Shown: in pieces, positions 50,935-59,496 of the stretch
Numbering within the stretch: position 1 is the stretch's first letter
Layout: each line of letters begins with the position of its first letter
Assembly (NCBI RefSeq): GCF_017308075.1
Contig: NZ_JAFKFX010000033.1
Span: 1 to 64,000 of the forward strand
Length of the DNA: 64,000 bases
From: Allobosea sp.
Lineage (GTDB): Bacteria; Pseudomonadota; Alphaproteobacteria; Rhizobiales; Beijerinckiaceae
Reading direction: 5' to 3'
Position numbers and translations under genes: made by a program
Notes under the pieces: model-generated
Seen by the model: only the letters and a program-made list of their open reading frames with translations
Told to the model about the DNA's origin: nothing
Database searches by the model: none

Positions 50935-51549
50935 ATGCTGACCGCGCCGAACAATCAGAGGAGAGCGGCGGCGCCTGTCGAGCGCAGGCGCCATCAGCGC
51001 ATGAAGGTCGTGCTTCTCGGCCGCTATATGCTGCCGAACCGCCTGGAATACCCCTGCCAGACCACCGACATCTCGCCCGGCGGCCTGCGCGTCATCGCCC
51101 CGGCGAAGCCTTCGGCCGGCGACCGCGTCATCATCTATCTGGAACATCTCGGCCGCGTCGAGGGCTTCGCCGTCCGCAATACGCCGGACGGTTTCGCGAT
51201 GACCATCACCGCGACGAGCCGCAAGCGCGAGAAGTTCACGGCGCAGCTGACCTGGCTCGCCAACCGCGACGAGCTGGGCCTGCCCGAGGATCGTCGCCAT
51301 GAGCGCGTCGTGCCGCGCAATCCGCGCTGCGTCGTGACGCTGGAGGACGGCACCGAGCATTCCGTGCGGCTGATCGACTTCTCGCTCTCCGGCGCCGCTT
51401 TCGCCACCGACCACCAGCTACCGATGGGCACCCCCGTGCGCCTCGGCAACACTCCCGCCAGGATCGTGCGGCGCTTCGACGGCGGCTATGCCGCCGAGTT
51501 CCGGATGCCCCTCTCCGCCGATCTGCTCGACGAGAATCTCGAGCTCTGA
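50935..51549 (+). CDS. Tandem PilZ domain protein
   Basis: 204 residues with two PilZ domains. The first has RRRHQRMKVVLLGRY and TTDISPGGLRV; the second has DRRHERVVPRNPRC and LIDFSLSGAAFA, so both carry the RxxxR and (D/N)xSxxG elements that bind c-di-GMP. A second-messenger receptor or a self-paired regulator is likely; target unknown. Confidence 0.88.
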   Translation: MLTAPNNQRRAAAPVERRRHQRMKVVLLGRYMLPNRLEYPCQTTDISPGGLRVIAPAKPSAGDRVIIYLEHLGRVEGFAVRNTPDGFAMTITATSRKREKFTAQLTWLANRDELGLPEDRRHERVVPRNPRCVVTLEDGTEHSVRLIDFSLSGAAFATDHQLPMGTPVRLGNTPARIVRRFDGGYAAEFRMPLSADLLDENLEL

Positions 51550-51939
51550 GCCGGCCGCGGCCCCGAAAGGGCCGCAGCGCTCCGAACATCCCCACCCACA
51601 GGGCGTCGGATCGCCCGGCGGCGCCCGCCAGGACGCTCGGCGCTCCGCCGATGCGATCTTCCCGCGCTGCGCCCGAGCGGCCGAATCCCGCCCCCCGAGC
51701 CTCCCCCCGCTGCGTTCCCGATCATGTCCGCCGTGACGGCCCTGCACCGGCACGGCGCGCGGCTGGTTAACAAATCCTTGCGCGAGCGCTCAAAATTATT
51801 ACAATGAGATTTATACTTGGTTTGTACTGAATTGGATGCTCGGCACAAAAGCCGATTTAGATAAAATTGCTCGCTTTCACTTCAAGCGATCTGGATAGCC
51901 GCAAGTCAAAGTCATCCCCGGGACAGGAAAGGGGACGAC
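51550..51939. other. Intergenic region before the LapG-type peptidase gene
   Basis: No gene in 390 bases. From 51770 the sequence is strikingly AT-rich (CAAAATTATTACAATGAG, then TTTATACTTGG), a plausible promoter for the downstream exported peptidase. Confidence 0.45.
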
Positions 51940-52572
51940 ATGTTTTCGAAGGTTCGGGGATTTAACAGCTGCCTGCTCGCCGCCGCGATCGGTCTGGCCG
52001 CCACCACGGCACAGGCTCAGTCGCAGAGCGCGGGCTTGCCGGTCGCCAGCGCGCCGATCATCGCCAATGGCGATGCCCGTGCGCCCTATGCCTGGACGGA
52101 TTTCTGCAAGCGCACCCCGTCGGAATGCGCCGTGAACACGCAGGAAGACGACACGGTCGAGATGACTCCGAAGCTCTGGAAGATCGTCGTCGCCACCAAC
52201 CTCAAGGCCAATCGCGAGATCGAGGCGATCACCGACCAGGATCACTGGGGCGTGGTCGACCGCTGGGACATTCCGACCGACGGCAAGGGCGACTGCGAGG
52301 ATTATGTGCTCTTGAAGCGCAAGCGCCTCGCCGAGGCCGGCATCCCGCGCCGGGCCATGCGCGTCACCGTGGTGATCGACGAGGACAATGCCGGGCATGC
52401 GGTGCTGATGATCCGCACCGATCGCGGCGACCTCATCCTCGACAACAAGCGCAACGCGATCCTGCCCTGGAGCCAGACCGGCTACACCTATGTGAAGCGC
52501 GAGTCGCAAGCCCGCGTCGGCTGGACCTCGCTCGGCGGCCTGTCGACACCGACGGTGGCGTCGCTGCGCTGA
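51940..52572 (+). CDS. Transglutaminase-like cysteine peptidase (BTLCP, LapG family)
   Basis: 210 residues with signal peptide (LLAAAIGLAATTAQAQSQSA). The catalytic triad is visible: Cys in DGKGDCEDYVLLK, His in NAGHAVLMIRTD and Asp in LILDNKRN. LapG of this family cleaves surface adhesins and is controlled by a c-di-GMP receptor; the PilZ and PAS genes just upstream make a similar link possible, but no adhesin or LapD gene is in the window. Confidence 0.92.
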   Translation: MFSKVRGFNSCLLAAAIGLAATTAQAQSQSAGLPVASAPIIANGDARAPYAWTDFCKRTPSECAVNTQEDDTVEMTPKLWKIVVATNLKANREIEAITDQDHWGVVDRWDIPTDGKGDCEDYVLLKRKRLAEAGIPRRAMRVTVVIDEDNAGHAVLMIRTDRGDLILDNKRNAILPWSQTGYTYVKRESQARVGWTSLGGLSTPTVASLR

Positions 52573-52719
52573 ACTGGACCGGATCTGCGCCGGACGGGGA
52601 CACCGGCGCAGATCGAGAACAATGGCAGCGACGGACGCGCATAACGCTGACGCCCTGCCGGATCGATGGCGCGACCCGGTCACGTCCCCACCCACCCGTC
52701 CCCGACCGGGCGACGTCTA

Positions 52720-52760
52720 GGGCCGGCCCCCTTCCCCGGGGGGCCGGCCCGCTTCGTTTT
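52720..52760. terminator. Strong hairpin terminator between convergent genes
   Basis: 11-bp stem GGGCCGGCCCC (52720-52730) with GGGGCCGGCCC (52740-52750), followed by GCTTCGTTTT. Confidence 0.8.
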
Positions 52761-52776
52761 CGGATGGGCGGCGGTC

Positions 52777-53313
52777 TCAGTCGATCTGCTTCAGCCCGGC
52801 GGCGAAGCGCTTCCAGTTCGCGACATAGCCGGCGGCCGAATCGCCCAGATCAGCGGCGGCGGCCTCGTCGAGCGAGCGCAGCGCGCGGGCCGGCGAGCCG
52901 ACGATCAGCGAATTGTCGGGAAACTCCTTGCCCTCGGTCACCAGCGCATTGGCGCCGACCAGGCAGTTGCGGCCGATCTTTGCGCCGTTGAGGATGGTCG
53001 CGCCCATGCCGACCAGGCTGTTCTCGCCGATCGTGCAGCCATGCAGGATGGCGCGGTGGCCGATGGTGCACCCGGCGCCGATGCTGAGCGGCGAGCCCAT
53101 ATCGGTGTGCAGCACGCAGCCTTCCTGGATGTTGGTGCGCTCGCCGATCTCGATCCACTCATTATCGCCGCGCAGCACCGCACCGAACCAGATCCCGACC
53201 TCGCGGCCGATCCGGACGCGGCCGATCACATGGGCGTCGGGAGCCAGCCACCATTCGCCTTCCGGCGGTGTCTCCGGCTGGGTCCCATCGAGCGAATAAA
53301 GCGGCATCGGCAT
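52777..53313 (-). CDS. Gamma-class carbonic anhydrase family protein
   Basis: 178 residues, left-handed beta-helix of hexapeptide repeats: IGREVGIWFGAVLRGDNEWI, NIQEGCVLHTDMG and CTIGHRAILHGCTIGENSLV with the metal histidines, VGMGATILNGAKIGRNCLVG. Close to YrdA/PaaY-type proteins. Confidence 0.93.
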   Translation of the reverse strand: MPMPLYSLDGTQPETPPEGEWWLAPDAHVIGRVRIGREVGIWFGAVLRGDNEWIEIGERTNIQEGCVLHTDMGSPLSIGAGCTIGHRAILHGCTIGENSLVGMGATILNGAKIGRNCLVGANALVTEGKEFPDNSLIVGSPARALRSLDEAAAADLGDSAAGYVANWKRFAAGLKQID

Positions 53314-53362
53314 GATCCTCGTTTGGCGGAAGCCGAGGATTGCAGGGCGTGCGCCCCCGCCG

Positions 53363-53731
53363 TCAAGCCGCGCCGAGCAGCAGCAGGAGGTCGAGCACGA
53401 CGCGGCCGCTGATCAGGCTCCACAGCGAGGCGATCATGCTCGCCGCCATCACGAAGAAGAAGGGGCGTCCTTCGAGGCGCCGGCCGATCACCGTATTGCG
53501 AATGATCAGGAAGGGCGCGCTGAAGACGACGACCGGGACGCTCGCCACCGCCCTCACCCCGCCGGTCTCGAGCAATTCGAAGCCGGCACGACGCTGCGTG
53601 AACAGCTCGAAGGCGCTGGCCAGCAGCCCGGCGAAGGCGAAGCCGACGAACAGCGATTTCAGCGCCTCCACGGCGGCAGGTTCGAGCGACACGGGAACAC
53701 GGGCCTCACGCGACTGGCGATGCCGGAGCAT
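53363..53731 (-). CDS. Conserved membrane protein, unknown function
   Basis: 122 residues from ATG 53731: a helix LKSLFVGFAFAGLLASAFEL, VVVFSAPFLIIRNTVIGRRL and two more hydrophobic segments (FFFVMAASMIASLWSLISG). Conserved-looking in this order (DUF6949-like), function unknown. Confidence 0.72.
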   Translation of the reverse strand: MLRHRQSREARVPVSLEPAAVEALKSLFVGFAFAGLLASAFELFTQRRAGFELLETGGVRAVASVPVVVFSAPFLIIRNTVIGRRLEGRPFFFVMAASMIASLWSLISGRVVLDLLLLLGAA

Positions 53732-53763
53732 GACGCAAGCCGACCGGGGCGGAAAGCAGCTTC

Positions 53764-53778
53764 GTAACCTTTGGTTAA
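53764..53778. promoter_or_regulatory. CtrA-box-like motif GTAA-N7-TTAA
   Basis: Seven of eight positions, 33 bases upstream of the membrane protein gene and 118 before the plus-strand gene at 53896. Confidence 0.3.
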
Positions 53779-53895
53779 CCATGCCGCCTCCCGCCGGCGA
53801 GGTCCGGCCCGGCCAACATGGTTTACGCCGCGTTAAGCCCGCTCTGATTCAGTCTTGGCAAAGGCCGCGCCGCCGGCTGCCCGGATGCATCGACC

Positions 53896-54621
53896 ATGAG
53901 CCTTCACGCCACACCGGAACGCCACTATCCAGGCCACGCCGCCGCCGATGTCGCGACGCTGATCCGCCACCGGCTGCAGCGCCGGCCGGCCCCCGTTCTG
54001 CCAAGCGGCGACCGGGCTCTGCTGCGCCTCGCAGGCGCCGTGCTCGCCCTCGGCATCGCCGGCACCGGGCTGGCCCTGCTGGCGAGCCGCGCGCCGCCCG
54101 ACACCGGCGACGAGCTTCAGGCGACACGGGTCGGCGCGACTGTGCTGGCGATCCCCGAGAACCTGACCGGTGCCGATTCCGAGGAAGGCCGCCTCGTCGG
54201 CATGGCTAGGCTGCGGCTGGCCTGGCCGGATCTCGGTCCGGTCACGCCGCAGACGCGTCGCCGGCTGCTGGTGACCCTGAGCCCGCAGGACAAGGTCAAC
54301 GAGCCGGCGACCCAGCTCTCGGTCTATGCCCGCTTCCTGACGCACACGGTCTGGTCCAATCCCGGCGGGCTGGTGGTGCGCGGCTTCCGCAAGGGCTCGC
54401 CTTTCGAAGGCGACGAACTCTTCGTCTCGGTGCCGGACGGGCGCGGCTTTGCGGCGCGCTGCCCGGTCGAGGTGCCGGGCTCGGGGCTGGAGGAGCTCTG
54501 CCGGGTGACCTTCCGGCATCGCGGCATGGATGTGAACATCCGCTTCCCGCGCGCGATCATCGCCGATTGGGAACTGATGCTCGGCGGCGTCCGCCGCACC
54601 GTCGACCGGCTGGTGCGCTAG
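53896..54621 (+). CDS. Membrane-anchored hypothetical protein
   Basis: 241 residues: a short cytoplasmic part, one helix (LLRLAGAVLALGIAGTGLALL), then a periplasmic domain with SVYARFLTHTVWSNPGGLVV and ELFVSVPDGRGFAARCPVEV. Conserved in character in this order, function unknown. Confidence 0.7.
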   Translation: MSLHATPERHYPGHAAADVATLIRHRLQRRPAPVLPSGDRALLRLAGAVLALGIAGTGLALLASRAPPDTGDELQATRVGATVLAIPENLTGADSEEGRLVGMARLRLAWPDLGPVTPQTRRRLLVTLSPQDKVNEPATQLSVYARFLTHTVWSNPGGLVVRGFRKGSPFEGDELFVSVPDGRGFAARCPVEVPGSGLEELCRVTFRHRGMDVNIRFPRAIIADWELMLGGVRRTVDRLVR

Positions 54622-54729
54622 ATCGCCGTCCGCCAGCTCGGACGCGGTCGCTGCGACCTATCACATTGTTATCAAATCGGAATAATCCGAAAAATGGAGT
54701 CCGCTTTCGGTCCGACGCTATAGAGGGGT

Positions 54730-54808
54730 CAGCGCCGGAAGCGCCGGCATTTCGGCCGGAGCAAAGCGAAACGCCGGAATCCAGCGCGGGACTCCGGCGT
54801 TCCAGGAT
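54730..54808. repeat. Intergenic mosaic inverted repeat (copy 4)
   Basis: GCGCCGGCATTTCGGCCGGAGC ... AACGCCGGAATCC ... GGGACTCCGGCG in the 276-bp gap before the DUF3126 gene; more diverged than the other copies. Confidence 0.5.
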
Positions 54809-54897
54809 AGTTTCCGGTGCTGTGCGGCTCCGCCGCCTGCCGGCATGGCGAGCTCGGCTCGGCCGGAAAGCACGTTTCCGCCAAGCCTTCGGCGGCC

Positions 54898-55110
54898 TCA
54901 ATCGTCGAGATCGACGTCGAGGATCGCCATGGTGAAGTTGAAGGAGCGGTCGCCGTCCTCGTCGTCGACATGGATGATGCCGATGAACTCGTCGGCGAGG
55001 TAGACCTCGGCGGAATCGGTCTTCTTCATCCGCGCCCGCACGCTGATCTGATGGTTCGAGAAGGTGCGGCGAAGATAGGCTTCGAGCTTGGCGAGTTCGG
55101 TCTTGTCCAC
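54898..55110 (-). CDS. DUF3126 family protein
   Basis: 70 residues from GTG 55110 (DKTELAKLEAYLRRTFSNHQ; RMKKTDSAEVYLADEFIGII). A small conserved alphaproteobacterial protein of unknown function, full length. AAGGATCG upstream supports the start. Confidence 0.9.
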   Translation of the reverse strand: MDKTELAKLEAYLRRTFSNHQISVRARMKKTDSAEVYLADEFIGIIHVDDEDGDRSFNFTMAILDVDLDD

Positions 55111-55287
55111 GTGGGCGATCCTTTTGCGTTGGGCGGACGGATGCCATGCGAGGCCGGCGAGAGCAAGCGAAACGGCACCTCCCCCGGACGAGCACGACCT
55201 GCATGGGCCCATCCGCCCGAGCACCTGACGCAACGGCGCCGCGCGTGACATGTTCCCGCCGAACCGGCTCGAAGGATAGGTCTTGCG

Positions 55288-56661
55288 ATGAAACCCTGGT
55301 TGCCCGCCGCCCTCGACTATATCGGAAGCTGGCTCGCCTTCCAGCGTCGCCATCACGACCAGCCCGGCTGCGCGCTCGCCATCGCCAGCGGCGGCGAGAT
55401 CGCGCTCGAGGCCGCCTTCGGCAAGGCCGACCTCACCAGCGACGAGGTGCTGACGCCGCGCCACGGTTTCCGCATCGCCTCGCATTCGAAGAGCTTCACC
55501 GCCGCCGGCCTGCTGCGCCTCGCCGAGGCCGGCCGCCTGCGCCTCGACGACGAGGTCGGCGCCTATGTGCCGGGTCTGCACGAGGACGTCGCGAAGGTCA
55601 CTCTCACCCAGCTCCTCTCCAACAGCGCCGGCCTCGTTCGCGACGGCGCCGATTCCAGCCAGTTCTTCGATCGCCGCCCCTATCGCCGCCGCGAGGAATT
55701 GCTGGCCGACCTCGCGCAGCCGCCGGTCTACCCGCCGGCCCAGCGCTTGAAATACTCCAATCACGGCTTTGCCCTGCTCGGGCTGGTGATCGAGGCGGTC
55801 ACCGGCGAAACCTATCCCGACTGGATTCTCCGCGAGATCGTCGCCCCCGCCGGCCTGCGCGAGACGCAGCCCGATATCGGCCTGTGGACCGGCCCGATGG
55901 CCAAGGGCCATAGCGGCACCCAGCCGCTCGGCCGGCGCGTGGTGATCCCGGCCGACAATCCCGGCAACGCCATGACCGCCGCCGCCGGCTTCGTCGCCAC
56001 CGCCGCCGACGTCGCCAGTTACTTCGCGCAGCTTTCGCCGCGCGCCGAAACCAGCATCCTGTCGCCGCTCAGCCGGCGCGAGATGACGCGCCGGCTCTGG
56101 CCGGACAGCGAAAGCGGCCTCGGCCGGCATTACGGGCTCGGCACCATCTCCGGCGGCGAAGGCGACTGGCACTGGGTCGGCCATTCCGGCGGCTTCCAGG
56201 GCTTCATCACCCGCACCGTCATCCTGCCCGAGCAGGACCTGACCGTCTCGGTGCTGACCAATGCGATCGACGGCCTCGCCCATCCCTGGCTCGACGGCGT
56301 CGTCCACATCCTCAAGGCCTTCTCCGAGCACGGCGCCCCCTCCAGGACGACGCAGGACTGGACCGGTCGCTGGTGGACGATCTGGGGAGCCGGCGATCTC
56401 GTGCCGGGCAAGAGCAAGGTGCTCTGCGCCAATCCGGCCCTGTTCACCCCCTTCCTCGACGCCCCGGAGATCACGGTCGAGGCCCCCGATCGCGGCCGGA
56501 TCGTCAAAGCCTCGGCCTTCAACAGCCCGGGCGAGCCGGCCCGGCTCGCGCGCGACGGCGCGGGCAAGGTCGCCTCGGTCTGGCTCGGCGGCGGCCAGGC
56601 GATCGGCGAGGACGCGCTGCGCGCCGAGATGATTGAGCGCTATGGCGGGGCCAGCGGCTAG
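55288..56661 (+). CDS. Serine hydrolase, beta-lactamase (class C-like) family
   Basis: 457 residues. SxxK nucleophile in RIASHSKSFTAAGLLRL, Tyr in RLKYSNHGFALL, and HSGGFQGFITR replaces the KTG box (HxG). A C-terminal beta domain follows. No signal peptide is evident. Relatives are esterases or D-aminopeptidases. Confidence 0.9.
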   Translation: MKPWLPAALDYIGSWLAFQRRHHDQPGCALAIASGGEIALEAAFGKADLTSDEVLTPRHGFRIASHSKSFTAAGLLRLAEAGRLRLDDEVGAYVPGLHEDVAKVTLTQLLSNSAGLVRDGADSSQFFDRRPYRRREELLADLAQPPVYPPAQRLKYSNHGFALLGLVIEAVTGETYPDWILREIVAPAGLRETQPDIGLWTGPMAKGHSGTQPLGRRVVIPADNPGNAMTAAAGFVATAADVASYFAQLSPRAETSILSPLSRREMTRRLWPDSESGLGRHYGLGTISGGEGDWHWVGHSGGFQGFITRTVILPEQDLTVSVLTNAIDGLAHPWLDGVVHILKAFSEHGAPSRTTQDWTGRWWTIWGAGDLVPGKSKVLCANPALFTPFLDAPEITVEAPDRGRIVKASAFNSPGEPARLARDGAGKVASVWLGGGQAIGEDALRAEMIERYGGASG

Positions 56662-56688
56662 CCTTGCGAATTTTTCGCCAAACCTACG

Positions 56689-56796
56689 CCGTCATTCCGG
56701 ACAAGCGGCGCTAGCCGCGCAGATCCGGAATCCATCGGAAGGCACTGAGCCCTATGATGGATTCCGGCACTCCGCTGCGCTGCGGCCGGAATGACG
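56689..56796. repeat. Intergenic mosaic inverted repeat (copy 5)
   Basis: CCGTCATTCCGGACAAGC ... GATCCGGAATCCATCGG ... GATGGATTCCGGC ... GGCCGGAATGACGG between the hydrolase gene and the GntR gene. Confidence 0.7.
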
Positions 56797-56871
56797 GCGA
56801 AGGTTTCGCATGAAGACAGCAAACGCCGGATCGTAAGCGCGCGGCTGCCCAAAAGCAGCCCACCGCTGGAG

Positions 56872-57549
56872 CTAACCGAGCTTGCTCAATCCCAGCGTAT
56901 GCTCGACGCAGGCGTTGACATGGGTGCCGAGCACCGCAGCCGCCCGCTCCTGATCGCGCTTCAACGCGGAATCGAGCAGGATCTGATGCTCCTCGGCGGC
57001 GATCTGCCCGCGAAAGATCACCGCGACCATCTGGTAGCGCAGATATTTGTCGTAGATCGCGGCATGGGTCTCGAGCAGCACCTGCGAGCCGCAGGCCGAG
57101 ATCAGCGCGTGGTGGAACTCCCAGTCATAGCGCTTCCAGAGCTCGGCATCGGCGCGGTCCTGCTCCAGCATGCGCCGCTCCATCTGGGCGAGCTTGTGAT
57201 GGGCGGCGACGACGCGTCCCTCCCACTCCATGTCGCCGGCTTCGAAGGACTGGGCCAGCGCGTGGCCTTCGAGCAGCAGCCGCATCGCCGCGATCTCGCG
57301 CAGATTGGTCGCCGAGACCGGCGAGACCATGAAGCCCTTCTGGCCCTCGGCCGCGATCAGCCCTTCCGAGGCGAGCCGGTTCAGCAATTCGCGCAAAGTG
57401 CTGACGCTGGCGCCATAGCCCTCGCGCAGCACCTCGAGCTTGAGCTTCTGCCCCGGCGCCAGCCTGCCGAAGATGATGTCGGCGCGGATACGGCGATAAG
57501 CCAGCTCTCCGACAGACGCGTCCGGCGGGGCGATGGTGAGCATCTTCAC
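56872..57549 (-). CDS. GntR family regulator (FCD subfamily)
   Basis: 225 residues. Winged helix with YRRIRADIIFGRLAPGQKLK and VSTLRELLNRLASEGL, then the all-helical FCD effector domain with the metal-site residues (EFHHALISACG, LETHAAIYDKYLRYQMVAV). Divergent from the TRAP operon, which it probably regulates in response to the transported acid. Confidence 0.93.
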   Translation of the reverse strand: MKMLTIAPPDASVGELAYRRIRADIIFGRLAPGQKLKLEVLREGYGASVSTLRELLNRLASEGLIAAEGQKGFMVSPVSATNLREIAAMRLLLEGHALAQSFEAGDMEWEGRVVAAHHKLAQMERRMLEQDRADAELWKRYDWEFHHALISACGSQVLLETHAAIYDKYLRYQMVAVIFRGQIAAEEHQILLDSALKRDQERAAAVLGTHVNACVEHTLGLSKLG

Positions 57550-57760
57550 GGCCTCGATGCGGGTGAACGGATCATGCCGGCACCGAAGCTCCCGCCCGTG
57601 CCGCCGGCCGATGCTAGCGCAGCCTCAGCGCAATAGACAATCCTATGTCGAAACCGAAAATCTCATATGAAAGCAAAAATCGAGGTTGCGCAGTTTCCAA
57701 CCTCTGGCGATAGTGCCGGCAATAGGCGGAGCGATAAGCCGCCATGAGGGAGGGATCGGC

Positions 57761-58750
57761 ATGACATTCAGGATCGACAGGCGCGCCTTGCTCGCCGGCG
57801 GCGCCGCTGCGGCGACGATGGGCCTCACCGGCGCGGCCATGGCCCAGGCCAAGCCCAATCTGCGCTTCTCCGCGGTGTTCTCCGAGCAGGACATCCGCGC
57901 CGAGATGATGAAGAAGTTCGGCGAGGCCATCAAAGAGGACTTCACGCTCCAGCCCTATTACGGCGGCAACCTGTTCAAGCAGGGCACCGAGCTGGTCGCG
58001 ATGCAGCGCAACAACCTCGAAATGGGGAACATCGCGCCGCAGGACGTCTCGAACCAGATCCCGGCCTGGTCGATCGTCACCTCGGCCTATCTCTTCCGCG
58101 ACGCCGGCCATCTCAAGAAGGTCTTCGCCAGCCCGGTCGGGGCCGAGCTCAAGAAGATGGCCGAGGACAAGCTCAACATCAAAATCCTCGGCCCGACCTA
58201 TTTCGGTGCCCGCCAGGTCGGCCTGAAGCCGAAGAAGAAGATCAACACCCCCGCCGACATGGCCGGCATCAAGCTGCGCATGCCGGGCGGCGACGCCTGG
58301 CAGTTCCTCGGTCAGTCTCTCGGCGCCAATCCGACGCCGATGGCCTATGCCGAGGTCTATACCGGCCTGCAGAGCGGCGCGATCGACGGCCAGGACAATC
58401 CGCTGCCCAACGTCCAGAACATGAAGTTCTACGAGGTCTCCTCGCAGATCGTGCTGACCTCGCATCTCGTCGGCTTCGATCTGCTCTGCGTCACCAAGCG
58501 CGTCTGGGACGGCATGGATGCCAAGAAGCAGGCCGCCTTCCAGGCCGCCGCCGATGCCGCGATCGACTGGAGCACCAAGGAGCACCTCGCCAAGGAGACC
58601 GAGCTCGTCGACTTCTTCAAGAAGCAGGGGCTCGAGGTCTACACGCCCAACCTCAAGGCCTTCCGCGACTTCGCCCAGCAGAAATACCTCGCCTCCGACC
58701 TCGCCAAGGGCTGGACGCCGGGCATGCTCGACAAGATCAACGCGCTCTAG
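57761..58750 (+). CDS. TRAP transporter substrate-binding protein (DctP type)
   Basis: 329 residues with an export signal carrying RRALLAGG (Tat-like, FRIDRRALLAGGAAAATMGL). YFGARQVGLKPKKKINTPAD, GIKLRMPGGDAWQFLGQSLG and GLQSGAIDGQDNPLP are DctP-family motifs; the Arg in KLRMPG binds the ligand carboxylate. Start at 57761 after GAGGGAGGG. Confidence 0.93.
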   Translation: MTFRIDRRALLAGGAAAATMGLTGAAMAQAKPNLRFSAVFSEQDIRAEMMKKFGEAIKEDFTLQPYYGGNLFKQGTELVAMQRNNLEMGNIAPQDVSNQIPAWSIVTSAYLFRDAGHLKKVFASPVGAELKKMAEDKLNIKILGPTYFGARQVGLKPKKKINTPADMAGIKLRMPGGDAWQFLGQSLGANPTPMAYAEVYTGLQSGAIDGQDNPLPNVQNMKFYEVSSQIVLTSHLVGFDLLCVTKRVWDGMDAKKQAAFQAAADAAIDWSTKEHLAKETELVDFFKKQGLEVYTPNLKAFRDFAQQKYLASDLAKGWTPGMLDKINAL

Positions 58751-58977
58751 AGCCGTCCCGGCCGGGTCGGGGCGGTCCGGCCGGCAGCTCCGCCTTTTGA
58801 ACCATCGATGGGGAACCCATGATCCGGTCAGCCTGCCCTGCGGGCTCACCGGCGCGGGCTCCGTCATCTGCCGCCTTCTGCCGGTGCGCCGGGCGACCCA
58901 GTTTCAGCGCCAGCCCTTCGAGGCCGGCGCGGCCCGCCGATTGAGGGGTCGGCGGGCCGAATTTAACGGGAGGACCG

Positions 58978-59496
58978 ATGCTGCGCTCGCTGAAACCGCT
59001 CGGAGCCTGGCTGGCGCGCCGCGCCGAGAATGTTCTCGTGCTGATGCTCGGCGCGATGTTCGCCGTGTTCCTCGTGCAGATCGTCTTCCGCTACGTCTTC
59101 AACCTGCCGATCGGTTGGACGCATGAGATCAGCGTTCTGCTCTGGCTCTGGCTGGTGCTGTTCGGGGCCGCCTTCGTCACCCGCGAGAGCGACGAGATCC
59201 GCTTCGACATCATCTATGGCGCGGTCGGCCCCAAAGCCCGGCGGGTCATGGCGGTCATCACCGCCGTGCCGCTGATCGTGCTCTACACGATCTCGCTGCC
59301 GGCGATGGCCGACTATGTTTCCTTCATGAAGGTCGAGCGCACCGCCTATCTGAAGCTGCCCTTCAACTGGGTCTATTCGATCTATCTCGCCTTCGCGGTC
59401 GCCGCGATCGCCCGCTATCTCTGGCTGTGCTGGCAGGCACTGCGCGGCAAGGCGCCGGAGGCCTTCGACCCGACCAAGGCGGGCTCCGGCGTATGA
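58978..59496 (+). CDS. TRAP transporter small permease (DctQ type)
   Basis: 172 residues, four transmembrane helices (VLMLGAMFAVFLVQIVFRYV; EISVLLWLWLVLFGAAFVTR). ATGA overlap with the large permease gene. Confidence 0.93.
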   Translation: MLRSLKPLGAWLARRAENVLVLMLGAMFAVFLVQIVFRYVFNLPIGWTHEISVLLWLWLVLFGAAFVTRESDEIRFDIIYGAVGPKARRVMAVITAVPLIVLYTISLPAMADYVSFMKVERTAYLKLPFNWVYSIYLAFAVAAIARYLWLCWQALRGKAPEAFDPTKAGSGV

